Assembly: GCA_004431415.1 (NCBI GenBank)
Contig: QPMI01000616.1
Span: 1 to 28,822 of the forward strand
From: Cyanophora paradoxa
Lineage: Eukaryota; Glaucocystophyceae; Cyanophorales; Cyanophoraceae
Reading direction: 5' to 3'
DNA: 28,822 nt
Below, one piece after another: positions 18,171 to 26,772 of the stretch. The notes under the pieces are model-generated. The model made no database searches and was not told where the DNA came from. It saw only the letters and a list, made by a program, of their open reading frames with translations. Position 1 is the first letter of the stretch, and the number at the start of each line of letters is the position of its first letter. Made by a program: the position numbers and the translations under genes.

Positions 18171-19110
18171 CATATCCTCCAGCTGACTCTCGAGGCCATG
18201 CGTCGCGCGTACAAGCTCGAGACGGAGTCAAGCACTCGTACTGCGAGCAAGCTTGCTTTCGGCCTCGTCGCTCGACTCGACACTGCACTTAGCAAGGCTA
18301 CGACCACCCAGCGCTTGGCGGTAACACGGGCCTTCCTCCTGGACGCCGAGCATCGATTGAATCTGTTCTACTGCATGCTTTACCCGCGCTACCGCGATCA
18401 CCTACTCCCTGTCCTCCCCAGTCCGATGGTACCCGTCACCGACCCTCTCGCCGTCCCGGTCCCACGGCCCCCTGAGCGCGACGTTGACGAGTACGGATAC
18501 CTGACACAGTGGACGTCGGACGGCATCGACATCTTGCCTCGCGTTCCTGACTGGGATTCCCTCGTTGGACTTGTCGACGACATGAGCAAGGACACTTTCT
18601 GGAACTCCAACACGTACTTCGGGCTTCGCGCCCGCGCTATGGTCTACGGAACAGAGCGCAAGCGCCCCCGCGAGAAGCGACGAATGACGAGAAGTTGCAG
18701 AAGAAGGAGCGCAAGGCCGCCCGGCTCACTCCCGAGGAGGTCGACTCCATCATCTCCAGAATTTTGAGCGAACTCCACACTGTTCCTTTCAAGGAGGTGC
18801 TACTCTCGGAGAACGCTGACATTCCTGACGTCTATTTCTGGGCCTTCCTCAACGAGGAATGGGCGAAGGGCTTCACGGTCGTCGACGGCGCTGGCTACCA
18901 GCACGGAGTGTGGCCGGATCTGAGCGGCGTGATGGTCCGACGGGAACCGCGACCTGATTCGACGGAGAACGAGCGCGACACGTTCTATGCGGGTTTTGGA
19001 CGGCGCAACAATCACATCAACGGGGAATTATTCGCCCAAACGATCAACGACTGGTACCCAATCCGTCTCCACAATCCTCGCCCCCCACTCCGTACGGCAT
19101 GCGCACATAC
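18150..19110 (+). pseudogene. Gag-like region, two frame segments, unknown family
   Basis: The +3 frame (18,150-~18,690, ~180 residues) has an N-terminal helical part (LTLEAMRRAYKLET, RAFLLDAEHRLNLFYCMLYP) and then WTSDGIDILPRVPDWDSLVG. A basic patch near 18,655-18,720 (KRPREKRR) spans the switch to the +2 frame (~18,690-19,110). That frame continues LTPEEVDSIISRILSELHTV and PDVYFWAFLNEEWAKGF. The sequence looks like genuine protein with no in-frame stop within either segment. No homologue is recognised. Confidence 0.4.
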
Positions 19111-19720
19111 AGCCCCGAGGAGACGCGAGCTGGAGGTGACTTCCTACCTCTGGATACTGATCCGGGACGGGATACCTCCTATCACATCTTCATGACACCG
19201 CTTCTCTTCACGAACACGGACTTCCTGGCCACAGCGTACTGCAAAACGATCCAGGAACATGGGCGACACGCGCCCCACATCTTCGCCGTCGCGGCTCACA
19301 TCCTCGGAGGCCCAGCCCCGTTCGGACAGACGGCTGATCTGACCGAGGAGCTCACTGTGGAGGACGGGCACAGACCGGAGGAGCTCCCGGAGCCGCCGCC
19401 GTCGAAGAGCTGGAGGGAATCCCGACTCGGGACCCACCCCCAGTTCATCCCGCCACCACGACAAAGAAGTACATGCACGTCCTAGGTGAGGTCCACATGC
19501 CATACGTGCTACTCGGCGACTCTGGTCTCGAGGCATTTCTCCGGCGCGTCCCGTACATGCGCCCATTCCTCATGAAGATGCACGTACGCTGGTCGAACTT
19601 CTCGCGAGCACTCAGTCGTGTCCTACGCTACGGCGTCGGCCCCGGCACCTACCCGTACCGCGCCGGTGCTCCCGGCCATGGCGAACTCAGCCAGCACAAC
19701 CGCGCGGCCTGCCCTTCCGA
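19099..19720 (+). pseudogene. Gag-like region, unknown family
   Basis: The +1 frame (19,099-~19,410) includes DTSYHIFMTPLLFTNTDFLA and an acidic stretch. The +3 frame (~19,404-19,715) continues VEELEGIPTRDPPP, then MHVLGEVHMPYVLLGDSG and YMRPFLMKMHVRWSNFSRAL. Both are compositionally protein-like, with Tyr, Phe, His and Met well represented, unlike the shadow frames. No known domain is recognised. Confidence 0.35.
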
Positions 19721-21105
19721 TCGTTCCTGATCACGGCCGCCGACGAGTTCCACCCGGCCAACAAGTATGCCGACTACTTCGACTGCATCTACGACGAGGA
19801 CAACCACGCGCACCTCCGTGACTCCGCTTCACGTCAAGATGTCGAACGATGCTTCTACGAGATTGCCATGCCCGACGACCTCAACGCGCCGCCCATGACT
19901 CTTACGCCGGCCAATGCTGACCTGTGCGGCCCTCGAATCGTCCGATTCACGCACGTTGCACCGCCGGACCCAGCCGCGGTGCCCCAACACGATCCAGAAC
20001 CGCTCGCACATCACTATCTTCGACGCGAACAACCGGAACACCTGGCAGCAGATCATCGCGGGCACGAGGAAACCCCCAAACGAGGCGGCGGGGCCGCACC
20101 CGTGCGGCCCCGACCCCAAGTACTTCCGGTGTCCGTCAATGACTACACTGGCCCTGGGGGCGTCGTCGTGTCTCTGCGTCGTCGCGGGCCCACGGGCACC
20201 GCGCCTGCAACGCCCCCGTCGTCCACCAGGTCCTGGGGTTCCCGCTTTCGGTACACACTTGGGTGTACGGAATCGCAGCGTACCTGGCGGCGGCAGTCAA
20301 GCTGCACGGTGCCTTGTCGTTCTTCCTCGAGCCCTACCGGGGAACTCGGGAACATCATCATCGACTACGTTCGTAGCCACGAGGATGAGCTGCACTTCCG
20401 CTTCACGGCTTCAGGCGAAGTGGCGCGCAGTGCCAAACTCGACAAATGGTACGAGGTCGAGTACCCTGACTGCGAACGCGTCGACCCGGCACATTTAATC
20501 ACAGCCTTCGAATCCCTACTGCACAAGGCAACCAACGACTGGTTGGCGGTCCAGATCAAGCACGAGACACCCCCGGCGGCTCGCGAAGATGTCGACATGG
20601 ATCGAAACCACTGCTGGCCCGTAGCATTCCGACTCCCGGATGGAGTCATCAACGCACTCAACGCCCAAGTCCGGGGCGCTGACTTCGATCCCACGAACGA
20701 TCCGTCACACCCGCATCGTCCCAGTGTCTATGACGTCAACGCGAGCGCAGTGCGCAACGCTATTATGGATTTCGAACAGCGATACGCCGACATACACGAG
20801 CAATTCCGTCACGCCGAATATGGCAACTTCACATTCGATCCATTCTACAATGAATTCGGCGCCGCCATCTTCAGTCGCGAACCGCAGGCGCGGGCGCTAC
20901 TCCACGGTTGGTTGGAACAATTCGTTTACAATCACGCCACCGTCGACGCGGCGACGAGGCGGCCCATCACGTTCACTAGCCGCGAAGCCTACCGGGCGGT
21001 ACAGATCGTCGACGTCCTCCCCTGCGTCACTCCCTGGGCGATCCGGACAACGACAGCCTCCTTCGTCAGATCCCCACATTTACATTGGTCACGGCCCCCA
21101 CGGCG
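19715..21105 (+). pseudogene. Region preceding protease, frame-broken, unknown family
   Basis: Protein-like sequence runs +2 (~19,725-19,985: FHPANKYADYFDCIYDEDNH), +3 (~19,985-20,150: HITIFDANNRNTWQQIIAGT), +1 (~20,190-20,345: VLGFPLSVHTWVYGIAAYLA), +2 (~20,345-21,025) and +1 (~21,025-21,100). The +2 segment is ~225 residues of uninterrupted sequence (IIDYVRSHEDELHFRF, DPAHLITAFESLLHKATNDW, AIMDFEQRYADIHEQFRHAE). It leads into the frame that carries the protease. No family is recognised. Confidence 0.4.
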
Positions 21106-23375
21106 CGCCTGTCGACCCGTACGAAGGCCGCACGCGCTTCACTAACATCATGAACTACATCACTACGACGAAGGCAGAGGAGTCGCGCGCGTACATTTGG
21201 GACCCGCGCCTCGACGGCAAGATCAAGCTCGTGGGCACGGACGAGTACATTCGTCGGAACCCTGGGATTGCGCGCAAGCCCTTTGTCCGACCCTTCGTCG
21301 TCTGGTCGACCGACTTCAAGGATCTGCGCACCAACGAGCCGACGGGACTGGCACGCTTCGGTCACATCCAGGGTGTTGTCTTCAAGCCATCTGGCAGTAA
21401 CAGGCCTCCGCGTCGTAGTCCTACGGGGACCGAGACGACGGGAACCTCTGACGGCGACGACTCCAGCTCGGACAGTGGTGGCTCCACCGCCGAGTCCGTA
21501 GCTCCATCGGAGACCCCGTCGGCCGGGACGCCGAGCCTAGCCTCGCGCGTGCAGTCGTCCGCGTTCGCCCCCCACGGCCTCCTTGGACCGCTCACACGGC
21601 AGCACACGTACACGATCGCATACAACGACCTCACTAATCCCAGGACGTCGACGGATCTCACGATGGGCTGCTGGCTCCTCTACTCTGGACGGGGACCGGA
21701 CTACGAGCGGATCACGTCCGCGCGACACCGTGCCTTCGAGGACCCTGAATTCGCTGCCAGTTATCACTTGTACGACTGGTCGCCGCTTCAGCGGTCTCAC
21801 CAACTCAACGCCCACGCAATCCTGGAGACGCTCCACGAGATCGAGAACTTTCGGTGGGATTTCACAACCTCTCAGGGCCTGTCAGCCGACCTCGCTTTCA
21901 CTCGCGCCTTGTTCACTCGGGCGGCCTTCATCCTCAATTCAATCGGCCTCGCGGCGTGGGACGTGGTCCTCCACAATGACTTCCGTAGTCATGACGCTCA
22001 ACGGACACGTTTCTACGAGCGGCACGTACTCCAACGCGACACGCGCCTCCGCCACGCTTGGCCCCAACTCGTCAAATATCTCCGGGCGTCTCTCTCGCGC
22101 CACCGCGAAGCCATCCCGTTCCGATCCCCCGGAGAGCCTGGCTACCGGCCGGCTGAACGACGGGATGGCGCAGCGGGGACCGAAGTTGACGCGATCAACG
22201 AGATTCACTATGGCTGGCCCAGCAACCGCCACCTCAACAAGCTCGCAAACGCCGACTGCAAGCCCATCCTTGGCGTCGGATACTTTTCAGCCACAATGCG
22301 CAATCACCGGCCCCCGCTGCGTCTGTCGGCAGCTCCCTGCAGGGCACGCCCATTCGCCGCGACGGACGTCCTCATGAACGTGCACAGGCGGACAACCACG
22401 CGGAAGCGACCTCGCCTCAAGCGGACGGCACCGCTCCCGCCAGCCAGCGTCATCTCCGGTTCGACACCGTGCACACCGTATGAGCAGAGCTACCTCGCCT
22501 CGCTTCGCGTCTGCGCGGCACGCATGTTGGGATTTGACGACGTCGAGGACCCCCTTGACGTTCCCCTCTTCGGCGACGGCGGCCCGTCAGTACCACACCC
22601 CATTGCGCGAATGACGGACACGAACCGCACGCTCAGAGAGCGCATCAACGACGGCCGAATCTGCGTCAACTTGCACATCGCCGCTATCGATCACCGACGA
22701 CAAGTCCTTCAATACCTCCTCACCAAGGCATTGGTGGATACAGGAGCCGCTGCGGACGTACTCGACGGCAGTATCGCCGACAAACTGCCAGGCCTTCGCT
22801 ACAGCAACGCTCCGCGCGTGCACCTCACCGGCTTTGGAACGGACATGACTGCCTATGCGCGCATCGCATTCATTGCAATTAAGGTTGGTCCGGTCACAAT
22901 TCCGCGGAAGGTCCTCGTCGTCGCGCCTGGTCTCATGGGCAACACTCCAATGCTACTCGGCCTCACAACGCTGGTGGCGCTCAACGCTCACATCGTGCTC
23001 GACCCAGCAAATTGGGGAATGACGATCACGTCGCCTGACTCCTCGGATGGCGAACGATTCCACGTCCCTTTTCGGCTGCGGGCCAGCACGACGGCGGCGT
23101 TCTGGTCCGATTGGCGAAGGACATCACTGTACGGCCGGGTGAATCGCTCGTTCGATGTTACATGCCACAAACGACTTCGAACACGACTCTCGGCGCACCG
23201 GAAGTCCTCCTCACTCCGCCACCACTCCTCCTCGACGACGACGGCTTCGACGGAGCCGACGAAGTCGAATTCTTGGTGCCATACCAAATTCACCGCAACC
23301 CAGCACACGGCACGTTTTTCGTGCAGATCTGCAACCCTCACAGGCGGCCTGTCCGCCTGCGAGCCGGAACTGTGA
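20640..23375 (+). CDS. Retropepsin-type aspartic protease segment (partial polyprotein)
   Basis: The frame is open over 911 codons, but native-looking sequence in it begins only at ~21,105 and stops at ~23,085. Before and after that, other frames read better. The N-terminal part is a folded-looking region (YIWDPRLDGKIKLVGTDEYI) with a Ser/Gly/Thr-rich linker at 21,400-21,540. The protease lies near residues 690-800. The catalytic signature is ALVDTGAAADVL, with Asp at residue 700 (codon 22,737), and the flap-side/C-terminal hallmark is MLLGLTTL at residues ~771-778. It would cut the Gag-Pol polyprotein during particle maturation. The DTGA core and position just before RT make the assignment firm. 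Confidence 0.8.
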   Translation: MESSTHSTPKSGALTSIPRTIRHTRIVPVSMTSTRAQCATLLWISNSDTPTYTSNSVTPNMATSHSIHSTMNSAPPSSVANRRRGRYSTVGWNNSFTITPPSTRRRGGPSRSLAAKPTGRYRSSTSSPASLPGRSGQRQPPSSDPHIYIGHGPHGAPVDPYEGRTRFTNIMNYITTTKAEESRAYIWDPRLDGKIKLVGTDEYIRRNPGIARKPFVRPFVVWSTDFKDLRTNEPTGLARFGHIQGVVFKPSGSNRPPRRSPTGTETTGTSDGDDSSSDSGGSTAESVAPSETPSAGTPSLASRVQSSAFAPHGLLGPLTRQHTYTIAYNDLTNPRTSTDLTMGCWLLYSGRGPDYERITSARHRAFEDPEFAASYHLYDWSPLQRSHQLNAHAILETLHEIENFRWDFTTSQGLSADLAFTRALFTRAAFILNSIGLAAWDVVLHNDFRSHDAQRTRFYERHVLQRDTRLRHAWPQLVKYLRASLSRHREAIPFRSPGEPGYRPAERRDGAAGTEVDAINEIHYGWPSNRHLNKLANADCKPILGVGYFSATMRNHRPPLRLSAAPCRARPFAATDVLMNVHRRTTTRKRPRLKRTAPLPPASVISGSTPCTPYEQSYLASLRVCAARMLGFDDVEDPLDVPLFGDGGPSVPHPIARMTDTNRTLRERINDGRICVNLHIAAIDHRRQVLQYLLTKALVDTGAAADVLDGSIADKLPGLRYSNAPRVHLTGFGTDMTAYARIAFIAIKVGPVTIPRKVLVVAPGLMGNTPMLLGLTTLVALNAHIVLDPANWGMTITSPDSSDGERFHVPFRLRASTTAAFWSDWRRTSLYGRVNRSFDVTCHKRLRTRLSAHRKSSSLRHHSSSTTTASTEPTKSNSWCHTKFTATQHTARFSCRSATLTGGLSACEPEL

Positions 23376-23986
23376 TTGCGGAGACTGAATTCGGGACTTG
23401 GCCGGAGTCCGAATTCCGTCCACACGAGAATGTCGAGACCTACCCCAAGGGGTGTTACAGCTCCTGGACACCTCAACAACAACTGACATTCCCGATCTCT
23501 TCCGTAGCCGCGCAAATCTATGAGAACTTCAAGCCTGTTGTCGTACCCCGACGCTCGCAACCACGGCGCTACATCTCCCGAGCCCGACGCCTCTACCCGG
23601 AGGTCTACCACCGACGACCGCCCGAACCCAACTGCAAGGAGGGCGAGGCGGCGCATGTTGGCTCCGTCGATGCTGCTGCCGACATCCCGCTATCCCACGA
23701 GGCCAGCGAGCGTCTCATGTCGTACGTCGCACGTGTCGTCACCCCTTACACTGCTCGAACCGGCGATCACTTCAACGACAAGGAGCTCATGGAGCTGGCC
23801 AGTTTCTTCGAGCCTCACTTCGCCCGCTTCGACTCCGAGCCGATGCTGGTTGGCCCGCAGTCGGCCCCACGGTGCCCATCGCGTCCGTCAATGCCGACGC
23901 TCGAATGGAGCCCCCGTCGAGTGACACTGCGCCTCCTACAAAGCCATCGCCCGAGACCATCAAGGCGATGGTGGACGCCCTGTTGA
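23111..23986 (+). CDS. Protease-RT connector of Pol (partial)
   Basis: Native sequence in the +2 frame spans ~23,085 to ~23,870. It starts with VLVRLAKDITVRPGES, typical of the post-protease beta-rich connector of Ty3/Gypsy Pol, and includes VQICNPHRRPVRLRAGTVIA. It ends in an acidic helix, ELMELASFFEPHFARFDSEP. The preceding protease is in the +3 frame and the following RT in +1, so continuous Pol would need a frame change at ~23,085 and another at ~23,870. The start at 23,111 is a TTG and only marks the open frame. The two shifts are probably indels; I see no slippery heptamer that clearly explains them. Confidence 0.65.
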   Translation: MAKDITVRPGESLVRCYMPQTTSNTTLGAPEVLLTPPPLLLDDDGFDGADEVEFLVPYQIHRNPAHGTFFVQICNPHRRPVRLRAGTVIAETEFGTWPESEFRPHENVETYPKGCYSSWTPQQQLTFPISSVAAQIYENFKPVVVPRRSQPRRYISRARRLYPEVYHRRPPEPNCKEGEAAHVGSVDAAADIPLSHEASERLMSYVARVVTPYTARTGDHFNDKELMELASFFEPHFARFDSEPMLVGPQSAPRCPSRPSMPTLEWSPRRVTLRLLQSHRPRPSRRWWTPC

Positions 23987-25734
23987 AACCATCGGAGTCG
24001 AACCCCGACGCCCTTCCCGAGGATCGCACTCAACTCCAGAACCTTCTCACGCAACGCCAGCACTGCTTCGCCCAGAACATCAATCCACGCGAGCTCCTGA
24101 AGTACAAGCACAGCATCCGACTTCTGCCCGGCGTCCCCGCCAAGCACCTCCCGCTGTACACCGTCCCTCGCCGGCTCTCTCCGCCTGCGGAGAAGGCTGC
24201 GAAGGCGGAAATCGAGAAGCTGCTACGCGACGGTCTCATCGAGCCTTCGCAAGCTGGTTTCGGCAGCCCCGTGGTGCTGGCACCGAAGAAGGATGGCACG
24301 ATGCGATTCTGCGTCGACTACAGGAAGCTCAATTCCCTCACGGAACGTGATGTCTTCCCGTTGCCACGCATTGAGGACCAATTGGAGCGCCTACAGGGTG
24401 CGTCCACGTTCTCGACTGGCGACGCAACGTCGGGTTTCTGGCAGTTGGAACTCGACGAGGAGTCACGTGACCTGACGACATTCATCGTCCCCTGGGGAAT
24501 GTACAGGTGGAAAGTGACCCCTTTTGGTATCACGAACGGCCCAGCGGCGTTCTGTCGAGCCGTGACGTCAATTTTGGGCAACCTTTTGTCCACCTGCGTC
24601 GTGGCGTACGTCGATGACCTCACGGTCCACTCGCCGAACGTCAAACAACACCTTCTCGACCTGGAGGCCTTCTTCGCTGCGATCGACCGCGGTAACCTCA
24701 AACTCAAGCCCAGCAAATGTCGTTTCATGGTGCGGGAAGTCGAGCTGCTCGGATTCCGTGTCAGCAGCGACGGCATTCGCATGGACCCCAAGAAGGTTGA
24801 GATCATCTCCAAGATCACGGCGAACGAACTCCAGACTGTCGAGCAACTCCGCAGTTTCCTCGGCCTCACGGGCTTCTACCGGCGCTTCGTACAGAGTTAC
24901 GCGCGACGGGAACTTTCCCTGCGAGACCTCCTCACGGACGCACTACGAGCCGACCGGCTCAACTTGGTGTGGAATGACGAGGCTCTCGCTGCGTTGGACG
25001 ACCTCAAGAAGGCGATGTGCGAGGACATTGTGCTGATGCTGCCCGACTTCACGAAGCCGTTCATCATTTACACGGACTGGAGCAAACGGGCCATGGGAGC
25101 GGTGCTCATGCAGGAGGACAAGGACGGCCGCGAGCGCCCGATCGCATTCATCAGTCGTACTCTGACAAACATGGAGCGCAAGTACCAATCACCAACGGAG
25201 GGCGAATGCATTGCGGTACTCTGGGCGGTTAAGGTCTGGCACCACTACTTCGTCTGCGGCCACCCGTTCACGATCCGCACGGATCATTCGGCGTTGCAAT
25301 GGTTGAAGACACAGGAGCTGGCGAACAACAAGACGCTTGGGCGCGCGGCCATCGCCCTCAACCACTACAACTACACTATCGAGTACCGCAACGGGCGGTC
25401 GAACGTCGTTGCGGACTGCTGCTCTCGCCTTGCGGAGACGCACGCAGTGTACAAGCCTGGCGGCGCTGACGGCACTGACATCACGACTTCGATACCAGAC
25501 GGCGCTCACGGGTTCGGTGTGCCCGATGCGGGAGACTACGACGATCCACGCGAACTCTACCGCGTCGCCATCCACCGCACCTCCTCGGCCCTGCAACATA
25601 CTCTGGACGGGCGGCGTGGATCCCTACTGGGGATAGACGCCGCGCCACCACGCGACCCGAGCACCTTGCCCCGGCGCCACCGCGCCGAGACCGCGACGAC
25701 CCTCAGACTTCACGGCGACGTCCAAGGTCGTTGA
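23872..25734 (+). CDS. Ty3/Gypsy reverse transcriptase and RNase H
   Basis: This is an intact frame of 620 codons; the first ATG is at 23,905, while 23,872 is a GTG. Numbering from 23,872, RT motifs are LIEPS at 122, RFCVDYRKLN around Asp149, FSTGDATSGFWQL with catalytic Asp184, PFGITNGP from 217, YVDD at 246-249 (catalytic Asp248 and Asp249), LLGFRV near 293 and FLGLTGFYRRF from 329. RNase H follows with acidic residues Asp402 (YTDWS), Glu445 (EGECIAV), Asp471 (RTDHS) and Asp515 (VVADCCSRL). All catalytic residues are present. The enzyme copies element RNA into DNA and removes the template. The C-terminal ~90 residues past the RNase H are low-complexity. Confidence 0.95.
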   Translation: MPIASVNADARMEPPSSDTAPPTKPSPETIKAMVDALLKPSESNPDALPEDRTQLQNLLTQRQHCFAQNINPRELLKYKHSIRLLPGVPAKHLPLYTVPRRLSPPAEKAAKAEIEKLLRDGLIEPSQAGFGSPVVLAPKKDGTMRFCVDYRKLNSLTERDVFPLPRIEDQLERLQGASTFSTGDATSGFWQLELDEESRDLTTFIVPWGMYRWKVTPFGITNGPAAFCRAVTSILGNLLSTCVVAYVDDLTVHSPNVKQHLLDLEAFFAAIDRGNLKLKPSKCRFMVREVELLGFRVSSDGIRMDPKKVEIISKITANELQTVEQLRSFLGLTGFYRRFVQSYARRELSLRDLLTDALRADRLNLVWNDEALAALDDLKKAMCEDIVLMLPDFTKPFIIYTDWSKRAMGAVLMQEDKDGRERPIAFISRTLTNMERKYQSPTEGECIAVLWAVKVWHHYFVCGHPFTIRTDHSALQWLKTQELANNKTLGRAAIALNHYNYTIEYRNGRSNVVADCCSRLAETHAVYKPGGADGTDITTSIPDGAHGFGVPDAGDYDDPRELYRVAIHRTSSALQHTLDGRRGSLLGIDAAPPRDPSTLPRRHRAETATTLRLHGDVQGR

Positions 25735-26231
25735 CGCCCGACACTCAGCGAGTGCGTGACATCGTCGAGAACGGCGGCCTGGAAGACGTGGAGTCCCAGA
25801 TCACGCTGGAACGGCTCCACGAGAACGGCGCCCTCTCTGCCCCCGACGTCGTACCCATGGAAGTTGACACGCCTGCACCGGCCGCAGCGGCAGACGAGGC
25901 GGGCGCGACGGCCCCTCCTGCACGGCGACGCCGCGGGGTGACGAACCTCGAGCATACACTCGACGGCGCGGCCTGGCTACCGGCCGAGGGTCGCCGCCGC
26001 CGACTTCAAGTTCGAGGACAGGAGAGCTCCGCTGACGGGCTTCAAGCTCGAGGACGGGAGAGCTCGGCCCGGAGGCCTCGGTCTCAGTCACCGGAAGGAG
26101 GGGGAGGGGGTACAGACGAGGAGAGCGAGCCGTCGCTACCCCGTCCATCTTTGCGAGCTTCGATCGTCAAGCAGCTGACCGCACGCTACGCGACTCTGTG
26201 GAACGGGCACGACGCGGGCCCTCACGGATGA
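25731..26231 (+). pseudogene. Post-RNase H linker, Pro/Ala/Arg-rich
   Basis: In the +3 frame from ~25,730 the sequence reads VRDIVENGGLEDVESQITLE and then an Ala/Pro-rich stretch with an Arg block, ARRRRGV. It also contains a small internal repeat of RGQESSADGLQARGRESSAR (~26,010-26,070). It connects the end of the RT/RNase H frame to the basic helical segment downstream. It is 100-150 residues longer than the usual RNase H-integrase connection. No domain is recognised. Confidence 0.45.
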
Positions 26232-26670
26232 CGGCCAATCTTCGCAGTCCTCGGCGTCCGACGGAACGTCGAACTCAAGACGGAGCACGGCTTGGAGTGT
26301 CCCGCGCCAATACCAGCGACGGCTTGAAAAGGACTACGCTGACCGCCTCGCCAGTGATCGCGACAGACGTTCGCGTGCGGCCCGAGATCTGCACGAAGCC
26401 TCGCGGGAGAGGACGGCGACGACGCTCGAACGGCGACGCCAACTGGCAGAGATGGGCCGTACCCCGTCTGAGATCGACGCGCTCGTACCCCTGCCCTCTG
26501 TTCGGAACCGAACCCCGGAGGAGCGGCGCAGACGGCGACAATCCCGCAAGGCGCTGAACGCCAAGGCATGCCCCGTACCGCGGGTGAAGCCTCCCAAGGG
26601 CAAGAATTCACGGCAGTCTCGATATGCATTGCGCCCCCGCGCATCTCGAGTTGCTGACGAGGAAGAGTAA
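26221..26670 (+). pseudogene. Basic, coiled-coil-like segment before integrase
   Basis: The +1 frame reads a long Arg/Glu/Asp-rich helix (RQYQRRLEKDYADRLASDRD, then RERTATTLERRRQLAEMGRT) followed by a Lys/Arg-rich tail ending RVADEEE and a TAA at 26,668. It is likely alpha-helical and nucleic-acid binding by charge; this is inference. The integrase opens in the same frame 49 bases later after a second stop (TGA at 26,716). A short +2 reading (MHFLRKKRDLGRPRPDPNF) fills the gap. Confidence 0.45.
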
Positions 26671-26772
26671 CATGCACTTCCTGCGCAAGAAACGTGACCT
26701 CGGTCGTCCGCGACCTGATCCCAACTTCTAGCAGCGCTATCGCCCCGCTGGACGAAGGTGAAGGCGCCCAGA

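Noticed and set aside
19240-19310. Resemblance of HAPHIFAVAAHI to the myosin motor motif
   Set aside because: Only about ten residues match; no P-loop, switch or other myosin motifs occur in any frame near by.
12690-21105. Introns as the explanation of the frame switches
   Set aside because: Where I could judge the joins closely (for example ~14,790 and ~15,300), protein-like reading continues within a few bases, leaving no room for an intron.
23060-23110. Programmed -1 frameshift between protease and RT
   Set aside because: No convincing slippery heptamer with a following stem was seen, and a second unexplained shift occurs at ~23,870. Indels are simpler.
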